Source of the DNA: Fagopyrum homotropicum
Lineage: Eukaryota; Streptophyta; Magnoliopsida; Caryophyllales; Polygonaceae
Assembly: GCA_033239125.1 (NCBI GenBank)
Contig: BSWB01000005.1
Span: forward strand, 103,353,994 to 103,417,993
Direction: 5' to 3'
Length of the DNA stretch: 64,000 nucleotides
The translations under genes were made by a program, and so were the position numbers. This document shows positions 44,187-54,977 of the stretch, piece by piece (positions within the stretch are counted from its first letter, which is position 1; the number at the start of each line of letters is the position of its first letter). The notes under the pieces are model-generated. The model ran no database searches and had not been told where the DNA came from. It worked only from the letters and a program-made list of their open reading frames with translations.

Positions 44187-45527
44187 ATGAAAGAGGTTGT
44201 GAAGAAGGAGATTCTTAAATTGTTGGATGCAGGTATCATATTTCCTATCTCGGATAGCAAGTGGGTGAGCCCAGTGCATATAGTTCCGAAGAAAGGAGGG
44301 ATGACCGTTGTGACGAATAAGAACAACGAGTTGATTCCAACTAGGACCGTTACGGGCTGGAGGGTGTGCATCAATTACAAGAAGCTGAATGTGGCCACTC
44401 GGAAGCACCATTTTCCACTTCCCTTCATCGACCAAATGCTCGAACGGTTAGCTCAACATTCCCATTTCTGCTATTTAGATGGTTATAGTGGCTTCTTTCA
44501 GATTCCTATCCATCCGGATGATCAAGAGAAGACCACTTTCACTTGTCCATGGGGGACATTCGCTTATAGGAGGATGCCATTTGGATTATGTAATGCACCC
44601 GCTACCTTCCAGGGATGTATGATGGTTATCTTCTCCGAGTACATAGAGGAGATCATGGAGGTATTCATGGATGACTTTTCAGTATATGGTTCCTCTTTTG
44701 ATAATTTCTTATCTAACCTTTCTCTAGTGCTACAACGATGTGAAGACACTAATCTCGTTTTGAATTGGGAGAAGTGTCACTTTATGGTTAATGAAGGAGT
44801 TGTGTTCGGACACCTCGTTTCCAACCGAGGTATAGAGGTCGATCGAGCTAAGATCGAGACTATTGAGAAACTTCTTCCTCCTTGTTCTATTAAGGGTGTT
44901 CGGAGTTTTCTCGGGCATGCAGGTTTATACAGGAGGTTCATCAAGGGTTTCTCGAATATTTTTAAACCACTCACTAAACTCTTGAATAAGGATGTTGTTT
45001 TTGAGTTTTCACAGGAATGCCTTGATGCGTTTTACAGGATAAAGAAAGCGTTGATTTCCGCTCCCATTATTCAACCTCCGGATTGGACCTCGCCCTTTGA
45101 GATCATGTGTGATGCGAGAGATGTGGCCGTAGGAACGGTACTTGGACAAAAGAAGGATGGCCGGACCAACGCCATTTACTATGCTAGCAAGACGCTAGAT
45201 GAAGCTCAACTAAACTACGCCACCACCGAAAAGCAGCTTTTAGCGGTTGTATATGCTTTTGAGAAGGATGCAAAGCCACGTCTTATTCAATGGATTCTCT
45301 TGCTTCAAGAGTTTGATCTAGAGATTTGCGATAAGAAGGTGTCTGAGAATTCTGTTGCGGATCACCTCAGCCGGCTACCTCCCTCTTCACACGAGAAGGA
45401 CGACATACCCATAGATGACTCATTCCCCGACGAGCATTTGCATTTGCTGGAGCATTTGGTAGAATTCTTTATCTCAACCCATGATGAAGGTGAAGTATGG
45501 GGTGAGGATACCTTCCAACACATTTAG
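44187..45527 (+). pseudogene. pol: B2 reverse transcriptase and truncated RNase H
   Basis: 446 codons. RT is complete to the eye: SKWVSPVHIVPKKGG, LDGYSGFFQ, MPFGLCNAPATFQ and FMDDFSVYG. RNase H starts with CDARDVAVG but loses about 26 residues between VYAFEK and DAKPRLIQW, including the TDHAAI catalytic Asp; the breakpoints share AGAAG. After SFPDEHLHLLE the frame jumps to GEVWGEDTFQHI and stops at 45527; all of integrase is gone, although the sequence just after pol (stem-loop) is present. Cannot integrate by itself. Confidence 0.9.
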
Positions 45528-46344
45528 GGATGCCGTACGATCTAGCTAGCGACCTTAAATCAAGCGCTTCTTGGGAGGCAACCCAAGGTATTGCTTTCTT
45601 TTCCCTTTTCCTAGTTTAGTTTTAGATAGTTTGCTTTTGCTTTGCTTTGTTTTGTTTTTGGCATCCTAGACAAAAACCAGGTACTCTCTAAGGAAGGATT
45701 ACAACTCAGGAGCAACACTGTAAGGACAAAAGTTCGAGAAATTGAGAAGACGGAGTTTGACTAAGACACATCTCGGCTGCAGTCACAGCGCCTCGACCGA
45801 GATGTTCTTGAGCAACCGAGGCGACTAGGTCTGACAATCCAGTCAGCCACCTAGGTCCGGGCGGGACCACCTCGACCGAGGTGATATCAGAATCGGCGAG
45901 GGGTATAAAAGGTAAACATATTTCTCTCTCGTCCCTCCCAACTCCCTTCTCGACCGCAGCGCATAACCATCTCGTTTCTTCGTTTTTCAATCGTTTTCCA
46001 TGATTTCTGCTCCGATTTCGCAAAGAAAAGCAAGAGGAACAGATTGCAAACAACAAACTGCAAGATAAATGCCTCGGATCTGCGTAATTTGGGGTAAATT
46101 GTCGGAAACCCTAACTTCTCCTCTCTTTACTGATTTTAGAGTTAAAAGGCTTTGGTTGCCACATTTTATTGCTGAAAAGAGTATAAGTACCCCATAGGAA
46201 GCAATTGGTAGTGATTTTGGGGGAAAAGAACCGAAAATCAAAGAGGAGAATTCGCCTAGTTTTTCACCTCGGTCCAGTCGAGTTGTGTCTCGGCCGAGGT
46301 GTTCTTCAGCCTGTCAGACCAACCAAGGTGATCTTGTCAAAATC
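45528..46344 (+). other. B2 spacer between pol and 3' ORF
   Basis: Non-coding. Stem-loop CTTGGGAGGCAACCCAAG at 45570-45587. Family-B motifs at about 45770-45895 (ACCTCGACCGAGGTGA at 45869-45884) and 46266-46332, flanking the 3' ORF start exactly as the family-A motifs do in A2. Confidence 0.75.
45570..45587 (+). promoter_or_regulatory. Post-pol stem-loop (B2 copy)
   Basis: CTTGGGAGGCAACCCAAG, perfect 6-bp stem and AGGCAA loop, followed by GTATTGCTTTCTTTTCCC. Confidence 0.75.
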
Positions 46345-47696
46345 ATGAGTTCTTGATCTGATCATCAGCTGTTTTGAGGGATGCTCCCAGCGGTTCTTCA
46401 CCTTCTCCTTCTTCTCGACCTTCTATCCCGGTGATTCATGAGCGTCAACAGGCAGGTTTTGATCGCATTTGCGGGCACCCCATAGTTGCCCCGCATTTAT
46501 TGGATGTCCCAGCCTTCGAGTGCCTCCACGTGGTGGAGGACTTGAAGAAGATGATTTCTATGGTAGGGCTGGAGCACTTTATGGAGATGCGAGCTCCAGC
46601 CTACCTTGAGCCGACCATGGAGTTTGTGAGTTCCGTCACTCACCTGCCAGAGAGGAACAATATCAAGTACCGGTTGCTGAACCGGAACTACATAGTGCCT
46701 ATGGATCAGTTCAGAGACATTTTTGGCTTCCCGACCCCAACAGTGACCCACTTTCCTTCTCGAGCAGTGGCTCGACAATTCTGGGGGATGATTGCCCATG
46801 TGGTGGAACATAGTGAAAGATGGAGACCTGGAGACTCCAGGGAGTGCATTATCTTCCACTTAGATTTCCGTCTAGCCCACCGTATTTTTAGTGAGACTCT
46901 TTTGTCGCGTACAGAGACGCCCCAAAAGATCAGGCAGGGAGAGTTGCTGAGCCTATTCTGCATGGTTGCTGGAGGAGTGCCTGACTTTGGAGGCATGCTA
47001 GTTAAGGATCTGCACCGGATCAAGGGCAAGGCAAAGGGTGATATTTGTTGTGGAGGGCTGGTGACTCATATCGCTACAGTTATGGGTCTAGACTTGACTG
47101 CTTGTACACTGGTGGCGGCTGCAAAGCCGCTTGGACTTCAGGAGATGATCACGAGGAGGATACTGGTTCCTCGTGGCCTCACTACACCCTACGTAGCTAT
47201 GCCTTGGGAGCAGACTGCCCCTCAGAGTATCCTGTGGTCAGCCCAATTTACAGTCTTCGATCCGCAGTATTGGTCTTCTGCATGGCTGCCCTATATAGAG
47301 GATGCGAGAGATGCTGCACCAGCAGTGGAGGAGGAGGAGTATGATGATGGCGGAGCTGCCATGGAGACGGGCAAAAATACAGCCGGCCCTAGTTTGCCAG
47401 TCGTCGATTTAGACGACGAGGCCACAGAGGAGGAGGTAGTTGCACCATCACGACCTGCCCGGCGTAGAGTCCGTAGACAGAGAGATCCAGTAGCTCACCG
47501 GCGGATTGATGAGCTGACGGACCAGATGATCGACTCTTACGCAGCCTTGACATTGGAGGTTATGGAACTTAGAGAGAGCCAGCACTACCAATAGAGGATG
47601 ATGGAGATCCAGTTTCAACACACTATGGGTTATCCATTTAACCCATCTCAGCATTCCTTCATCCCATATCCACCACCACCAACAGATCAAGACTAG
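46345..47696 (+). pseudogene. B2 3' ORF (ATHILA ORF-1-like)
   Basis: The native ATG is probably 46345 (ATGAGTTCT, as in B1), but it runs out of frame into TGA at once. The main open frame is 46374-47594 (406 codons, no ATG at its start) with SPSPSSRPSIPVIHER, FGFPTPTVTHFPSRAVARQFWG, TETPQKIRQGELLSLFCMV and GGLVTHIATVMGLD, an acidic stretch and a basic RRVRRQRDPVAHRRIDEL coiled end. A TAG at 47592-47594 is followed in frame by about 33 more codons ending YPFNPSQHSFIPYPPPP, matching the FPPPP end of the A2 protein, so the stop is a mutation. It lacks the Trp-rich tail of family A. No membrane segment. Function unknown. Confidence 0.82.
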
Positions 47697-49107
47697 AGCT
47701 TGCATGGATTTCTTTTCTTCATTTATTATGCAATTCAGCATGTCCGGTGAGTTCTCTTATTTTAGACTTATTTTGACCCATTGGGACAATGTGTCCCAAG
47801 TATGGGGTATTTATATGTATGATTTGACATTGTGTATGGTTGTATGACTCGAGTTGGATATTTATGATTTTATTTATGCTTTATGTGTTTATCTGAGATT
47901 ACATGCATGCATACATGTTTTTGTTTGAGAAAAACGTCAAAAACAGGTTTTAAGAAAAAAAAATTTTATGACCTTGACCGGGACTATTCTGGCCAAACGA
48001 GGTAAAGTACCTCGGATGACTGAAAACACCTCGACCGAGGTAGTTTCTTAACTGGAAGATTTCCGAAACGATTTTTGTGCTTCTTTTCTGGATATCACCT
48101 CAGTGATGATTTTGTTTGCAGATTGGTTTTGGTTGATATACTCAAAAGGTTTTATGATATGTTTAAGTTGCAAAATGCTTTGTTTGAAATTTTGGCATGT
48201 TTAATACTTTATTTTTTTTATCAAAATTATGTTGGATTTGAAGGTTGACACCACATGATGAGTTCTATCACATTCTTCCTGGGATGACTAAGGCAATTCA
48301 TTCTCTTCTCTTCTTCTTCTTGATCATGCTTTAACCCCTGATATACATATTTGTCTCCCTTTACCTATCCGGAAATTTGGAAACAAGCAAAAAGCAAGTG
48401 AAAGTGAAGTTGAGATGTTGGGTAGAAGTTTTAGAAACAAATAAGCATGGGGAAGTCAATCATGATGATGAGTAACTCGGCACCATTCACATAGCCGGGT
48501 GTTTGTGTCTTGTCAAAGTCGGATTGAGCGATATTCCTAACGGGTCATGGTATGTGCATCAAGGGTATGAGGCATCTCGAGAAATTGATGATTGCTGATC
48601 TCTTAGGGTTCGGTTATTGTGCACCTTTGTCCATGCATCCCAAAAAGTAAAGTAAAAATAAGCAAAGCTTATTGGTGGAAGATGTTGTGTTTCAAAGGAA
48701 GTGAAGTAAGATCCTTTTCCCGGATTCTAGCACCACATTCCCTATATACATCCCACCTTGACACGTTTCTTGACCTCTTTTGGAAGCCCTTGAGACCTCG
48801 AGCTTGTTGATTGACTTGGTGGTTTAAACTGGATTATACATGATTAATTTCAATAAATATGATTTATTATGCATTCTATGATTTTATGCAAAGATGAAAA
48901 ACTTTCTTATATTTATAAAATGTTTTGATCATGTTTTGATTTTATTTGTCATGAAGCATTCTCTTAGAGTGATCTATGAGTGTAGCACACCACCAAAAAT
49001 GTTTTGAATTACTTTTCATTGATCTTTATGACCTGTAATCCATTCTATCTTGTACTTAAGATTTGGAACTTGCTTGGGGACAAGCAAGGGACAAGTATGG
49101 AGTATTT
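47697..49107 (+). other. B2 3' non-coding region
   Basis: Hairpin TTGGGACAATGTGTCCCAA at 47781-47799 followed by GTATGGGGTATTT (PPT-like); family-B motifs about 47970-48045; conserved block 48449-48624; hairpin CTTGCTTGGGGACAAGCAAG at 49069-49088; PPT ACAAGTATGGAGTATTT at 49091-49107. Short ORFs here are not conserved in frame. Confidence 0.8.
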
Positions 49108-50620
49108 TGATAACATGTATTATATTCTATATTTTGGGACTTGTTTGGACGTTTTATCTTCAATAATCTGCATGTATAGATGTATATTATGTGATTATAT
49201 TGTTGTTTCATCTACCTTTATGGAAATCGAGGTCTACACCTAGTATCATTATAATCGTAGGTAAAATGGCACGTTTTGGACTAAAATGGAGCTAAGGAGC
49301 TAAGGAATCATTGGAGCTACATTCTGGAACTTAAAAGAGAACTCAGGAAGCATGGAATTAATGAAGAAGATTTACTTTGGACCAGATTTAAGAGGTTTCA
49401 TATTCAGTTGAGATTTACCTCGGTCAGCTACAATGTCACCTCGACCGAGGTGATCTTGAGGAGCGTCCCGACCGAGGTGAACACCCTGCCGCCGGCGAGA
49501 TCGTATATTTGGCTGAGATCTTTTAATTATGGAAAGAAGATATCTTATATTTTTGGGCTGGATTTTTGGAAGGAAGATCTTATTTTTGGGAGATCTATTT
49601 TAGAGATATGGATATATTTTCCAGGAAATTATCTTTTTAAGATATTACTATCGTTAGAAGATAATTCTCCTCTAAAAGGGGCTGAATTTTCTACAATTCA
49701 ACTTCGTCGCATGCTTGGAGGCTGAGAATACACAGCATTAAGAGATTTTCTGGAAGTTTGAAGGAAGGATTGAAGATCAATCAAGGAAGGATTCATAGTT
49801 TGAATTTAGCTTTTGAGGGAGTTTGTAAGACTTTCTTAGATTCCCTTTTGGTTTGTTGTCTTGTTCGACTTGTGATTCGAGGAACGCTGATTTGTTGTTT
49901 ATTCGATTCAGTTATTGAGGCCTTTCTTTTAAGGTTTATTTGTTCGAATATCGATTCCCTTCACTTTTATTCGATTATTGTTTTCATGATGATGAGTGGC
50001 TAAATTTTTTGTGCGATTCTAGGGTGATTAGCTGAAAGTTGTGGGAAAGACGATGATAGAATGATCTTAATTCCAGCATGACCCTAAAAGCTCGAGTCTT
50101 TAACCTTAACCCTAGAGTACCTCGCTCAGTCGATGAACATCTCAGCCGGGGTGGAACTTGACTGAACGAGGTGAACCTTTTCTGATCCGAAATTGAGAGT
50201 TAAGTGTTCTAGTTTGCCAAATCCTATCCTTATTACACCTTTCTTGGTTTAATGCAAGCCTAGGATGAGACTTACCTTGTGATTCCTTTGTTTTTTTACC
50301 CATAATCATAAGTGTAGGTAATAAAGGTTTATCCTTTATTGGGGTTTGAGTGTTCCTTCATATACATATTTGCCTCCCTTTACCTATCCGTATTTTCCCT
50401 TATTTGACCTTATTATCATCTTTGATTGCTTTAATTGCTTTTGTGGTTATTAGTTACTTGACAACCTATTCTTGCTTTGTTTCACCTAAGTCCCTGAGAT
50501 CGACCCCTGGAATTCAAGCTTTTTATTACAATTGATCCGTACACTGCAGGTTCACATCTTTTTTCAAGCATACTTATTGGCTTATAAAATAAAGCTTGCA
50601 CACACCGTTTGGAGCGAACA
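49108..50620 (+). repeat. B2 3' LTR (1513 bp, with internal replacement)
   Basis: TGATAACATG...GAGCGAACA. About 250 bp shorter than the 5' LTR because at about 50361-50390 a 30-bp piece matching the internal 3' region (48351-48380) replaces most of the U5 repeat area. TCACCTCG-AC-CGAGGTGA at 49436-49453. TATA box decayed. Confidence 0.92.
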
Positions 50621-50625
50621 CATTG

Positions 50626-51921
50626 CCATATAATAAACTCGTTGGTTTGAGGTAATCTAACCATTTATGCTTCCAATCCACAAGGCAAGCTTATAATATA
50701 TTCTCAAAGGTCTAGATGGTCCTCTATAACTGACCATCTGTGTAGGGGTGAAACATAGTCATGAAGTATAGACTCATCCTTCAAAGCAGTTTGAGTCGGT
50801 TGTCAAACCTCGAGGTAAATAGCCTATCTCGATCAAAGACGACTGTCCTCGGTACACCATGGAGTCTCTCTATCTACCTAGTGTACTCCTCCACCAATCC
50901 ATTTATTGACCACGTCTCTCTGATAGGAATGAGACGTGTCGACTTCATTAATCTGTCACCAACAATCCAGATAACCTCAATCTTCCACGGGGCCACAATC
51001 TCACAAGAAGTCCATAGAGATGTCCTCCCACTTCCACAACTGCACTGGTAGTGGATGAAGCTCATCTCTAGGTCGGACATACTCCATCTAGTTACACCAG
51101 CTTCAATCTTCTTCATCAATATAATTATCTCACCTCATGGTACATCTTACTCGTATGTGGTTGTACCGAGTAAGGTGTATAGTGAGTATACTGGATGATT
51201 CTCTGTCTCTATTCTGCATTAGCAAGTACACAAAAATGGTCACGATGCTTCATCACTCCATCTACTCTAATGGAGAACTGTGGTGCCTCATTACGAGACA
51301 TCGTCTTTCTAAACCTCCTCAAGGTCAGGTAGGTCCCCTGCTTCTGTTGGATCTCATCCCATAGACCAGGTAGAACCTCTTAGGTATAACTGGGTATCCT
51401 CATCAAAGAACTAGTTGTCCAACTCCCGCTAAGCTAGATCTCTCTGAAGTCGAGGCTGAACTATCAGTCTTGCAATTATCTTCTTTTGGAGCGTCTTTCA
51501 GTTCAAGTTGTCAGCTACAATGTCCAACTTCTCTGAATGATATGAAATCTCCAGGTTAAAATCTTGATCAACTCAAGTCCTTAATGTTGGTGGTTATTCA
51601 ACTCCCACGGCGTATAAACATATTTCAGACTCCTATGGTCAGTGGAAACCTAACATGTGATATCATGTAGGTACTATCTTCAAATCTTCAAGGCTTGAAG
51701 TATCATTACTAATCTAGATCATGCATCAAGTAGTTCTCCTCATACTCCTTCAGCTGTAGACACACATGTCAAAAACTCTATTCCTCTATAGTAATACACG
51801 TCTCAACTTAGTTGGGATGTATCACCGTAAATCACGGGATCCCTAGAATCTTCTGACTATGATAGAATGGAAGTAGAGGTCAAATGCCTCTTCAACTCTT
51901 CAAAGCTCTGGTATATTACTT
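50626..51921 (-). pseudogene. pol: C1 chromovirus pol: RNase H to integrase core
   Basis: Minus-strand translation with many stops. From right to left: DTSQLS...YASRQL-like and ALKIWRYYLHDI, TDHRSLKYVYTPWELNNH (RNase H), then integrase ending FHPYTDGQLxRTIxTFENILRACLVDWK (50626-50760), the Tekay FHPQTDGQSERT landmark. Cut on the left by B2 and on the right by B4. Decay is heavy, so C1 is older than all Athila elements inside it. Confidence 0.78.
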
Positions 51922-53689
51922 TGTTCGCTCCAAATGGTGTGTGCAAGCTTTAAGTTTATATCCCAAGAAATATGCTTAAAACAAGGATGCGAACCCGCAG
52001 TGTATGGATCAATTATAGCAAAAAGAAAAAATTCTGGTGTGTTGATCATAGGGACTTAGGTGAAACAAAGCAAGTATAGGTCGTCAATGCAACTAATAAC
52101 CACAAAAGCGATTAAAACAATCAAAGGTGATAATAAGGTCAATTATAGGAAATATGCAAATTCTAGGGATTAAAGCATCTAGTTGTGGTTCCGACTAAAG
52201 ATCTCAAGATAAGCGAACAAAGCTGAGATTTTGCAAAGGGAAGGTGTTTCAAAAGTGGAATAGATCACCGGGTAAGTCTCACTACTCACTATCCCAAACC
52301 AAAGTTCCTATTACTGGGTAAGTCTCAAGGTACTAAGGAAAGGAACTATACTCTCAAAATAACACACTAACTAAGGGAATAGAATCAACCTTTACCGGGT
52401 AAGTCTCAGGCTAACTCACAAAGATGGGATGAAGGCACACTTAAACCCCAATAAAGAATAAACCTTTATTACCTACACTTATGATCATGGGTAAACAAAC
52501 AAAGGAATCACCGGGTAAGTCTCATCCTAGACTTGCATTGAACCAGGAAAGGTGTAATAAGAATAGGATTTGACAAACTCTAACACTTAACTCTCAGTTT
52601 TGGATCACAAAAGTTCACCTCGGTCAGTCAAGTTCCACCCCAGCCGAGATGTTCGTCGACTAAACGAGGTAATCTAGGGTTAAGGTTAAAGACTCAAGCT
52701 TTCAAGGTCCTACTGGGATTCAGATCATTCTATCATCGTCTTTCCCACAACTTTCAGCCAATCACCCTAGATGCGCACAAGGAAATTAGCCACTCATCAC
52801 CATGAAAGCAATAATCAAATATATGAGAAGGGAATGAATATTTGAACACAAAAACCTTAAGAACAAGGCTTCAATAACTGAATCAAATATCAAACAAATC
52901 AGCGTTCCTTGGATCACAAATACAACAAGACAATAAAACCAAAGGGAATCTAAGAAAATCTTACAAATCCCCTCAAATGCTATCACAAAGCTATGAACTT
53001 CCTTCCTTGAATCTTCAAACTTCCTTCAAACTTCCAAAAATCCTTCCTAACTACAGTGTATTGTCAGCTTCCAGCCCGCGGTGATCGAGATTGTTGAATT
53101 GTGAAAAATCCAACCCTTTATATTGGAGAATTATCTTCCAAAGATAATAATATCTTAAAAAGATAATTTCTTATAAAATATATCAATATCTCTAAAATAG
53201 ATCTCCTAAATATATGATCTTCCTTCTCGAAATCCAACCCAAAAATATAAGATATCTTCCTTCCAAAAATAAAAGATCTCAGCCAAATAAAATATATCTT
53301 GCCGGCGCCAGGGTGTTTGCCTCGGTCGGGACGCTCCTCAAGATCACCTCGGTCGAGGTGATATTGTAGCTGACCGAGGTGAATCTCAGCTGAATGTGAA
53401 ATCTCTCAAATCTGGTCCAAAGTAAATCTTCTTTATTAATTCCATGCTTCCTGAGTTCTCTTTTAAGCTCCAAAATGTTGCTCCTATGACTCATTTGCTC
53501 CTTAGCTCCATTTCGATCCAAAATGTGCCATTTTACCTATGATTACAACGAAACTTGGTGTGGACCTCAATTCCCGTAAAGGTAGATGAAACGACAATAT
53601 AATCACATAATATACATCCATACATGCAAATTATTGAATTTAAAACGTCTAAACAAGTCCCAAAATAAAGAGTATAATACATGATATCA
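51922..53689 (-). repeat. 3' LTR of B4 (1768 bp)
   Basis: TGATATCATG...GAGCGAACA on the minus strand. U5 has four CCGGGTAAGTCTCA-like repeats (about 52267-52524). TATA region changed to AATATAAAGG (53117-53124). TCACCTCG-GT-CGAGGTGA at about 53344-53361. Confidence 0.92.
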
Positions 53690-54977
53690 AAATACCCCAT
53701 ACTTGTCCCTTGCTTGTCCCCAAGCAAGTTCCAAATCTTGAGCACAAGATAGAATGGATTATAAGTCAAAAAGATCAATGAAAAGTATTTCAAAACATTT
53801 TGGTGGTGTGCTCCACTCATAGATCACTCTAAGGGATTGCTTAATGGGAAATAAAATCAAAATATGATCGAAACATTTTATAAATATAAGAAAGTTGTTC
53901 ATCTTTGCATAAAATCATAGAATGCATAATAAATCATAATTATCGAACTTAATCATGTATAATCCAGTTTATACCAGCAAGTCAATCAACAAGCTCGAGG
54001 TCTTAAGGGCTTTTCAAAAGAAGGTCAAGAAACGTGTGAGGGTGGGATGTATATAGGGAATGTTGTGCTAGAATCCGGGAAAAGGATCTTCACTTCACTT
54101 GCTTTGAACTTCAACATCTTCCACCAATAATTTTTGCTTATTTTACTTTTGACTTTTTGGGATGCATGGACAGAGGTGCACAATAACCGAAGCCTAGGAG
54201 ATCAGCAATCATCAATTTCTCGAGATGCCTCAAACCCTTGATGCACATAATATGACCCGTGAGGAATATCGCACAATCCGACTTTGGCAAGACACAAACA
54301 CCCGGATATGTTAATGGTGCCGAGTTACTCATCATCATGATTGACTTCCCCAAACCTATGTATTTCTTTCTAACTTTCAGCCACATCTCAACTTTTTCTT
54401 TCACTTGCTTTTCACCTTTGCTTGATTCCAAATTCCCGGATAGGTAAAGGGAGGCAAATATGTATATGAGGGGCTAAGCATGATCAAGAAGAAGAAGAGA
54501 AGAGAATGAATTGCCTTAATCATCCCAGGAAGAAAGTGAGAGAACTCATCATGTGGTTTCAACCTTCAAATTCAACATAATTTAGATAAAAAACAAAGTA
54601 TTAAACATGTCAAAATTTCAAACAAAGCATTTTGAAACTTAAAGATATCATAAAACCTTTCAACTATATAAAGATTTTAAAACCAATCGGCAAACAAAAT
54701 CATCACTGAGGTCATATCCAGAAATGAAGTACAAAAAATCGTTTCGAAAACTCTTTCAGTTAAACCGCCTCAGTTGAGGTGTTCTAAGTCATCCGAGTTA
54801 AAGTACCTCGTTTGGCCAGAATCATCCCGGTCGAAGTCATAAATTGTTTTTTCATAAACCAGTTTTTGACGTTTTTCTCAAACAAAAACCTGTATGCATG
54901 CATGTAATCTCATATAAGCACCTAGAGCCAAATAAGATCATAATCAAAGATCAAGAGAGTCATACAAGTACCCCATA
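53690..54977 (-). other. B4 3' non-coding region
   Basis: PPT AAGTATGGGGTATTT (53690-53704), hairpin CTTGCTTGTCCCCAAGCAAG at 53709-53728, conserved block 54176-54359, decayed family-B motifs about 54767-54835. A3 inserted exactly in the second PPT-like run (ACCCCAT at 54970-54976). No gene. Confidence 0.8.

Larger units (their letters stand above)
32459..50620 (+). mobile_element. B2: Athila-like element, family B, plus strand, interrupted by B3
   Basis: LTR start TGATAGCATG at 32459 and LTR end GAGCGAACA at 50620. Flanked by catta (32454-32458) and cattg (50621-50625), a TSD with one change. Without B3 and its TSD copy the element is about 11.4 kb. It has PBS, gag, protease, RT, a damaged RNase H, no integrase, stem-loop, spacer, 3' ORF, conserved block, hairpins, PPT and 3' LTR. 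Many lesions make it older than A2. Opposite in orientation to the C1 it sits in. Confidence 0.93.
51922..54977 (-). mobile_element. B4: family-B element, 3' part
   Basis: 3' LTR plus 1.3 kb of the internal 3' region in minus orientation, inserted into C1 RNase H (left target site would be tactt, 51917-51921). Interrupted by A3 at 54978; the rest lies beyond the window. Confidence 0.88.

Noticed and set aside
46374..47594. Reading the 3' ORF as a retroviral env gene
   Set aside because: Position matches but no signal peptide, hydrophobic segment or glycosylation-rich ectodomain is visible in A2 or B2.
48449..48500. Possible box C/D snoRNA (ATGATGA within the conserved block)
   Set aside because: A C-box-like ATGATGA is present, but I see no convincing D box (CTGA) or terminal stem at the right distance.
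54138..54431. Conserved small ORF (MCIKGLRHL...) in the 3' non-coding region
   Set aside because: DNA is conserved among copies but stop codons fall in different places and no frame is open in all; I treat it as a non-coding conserved block.
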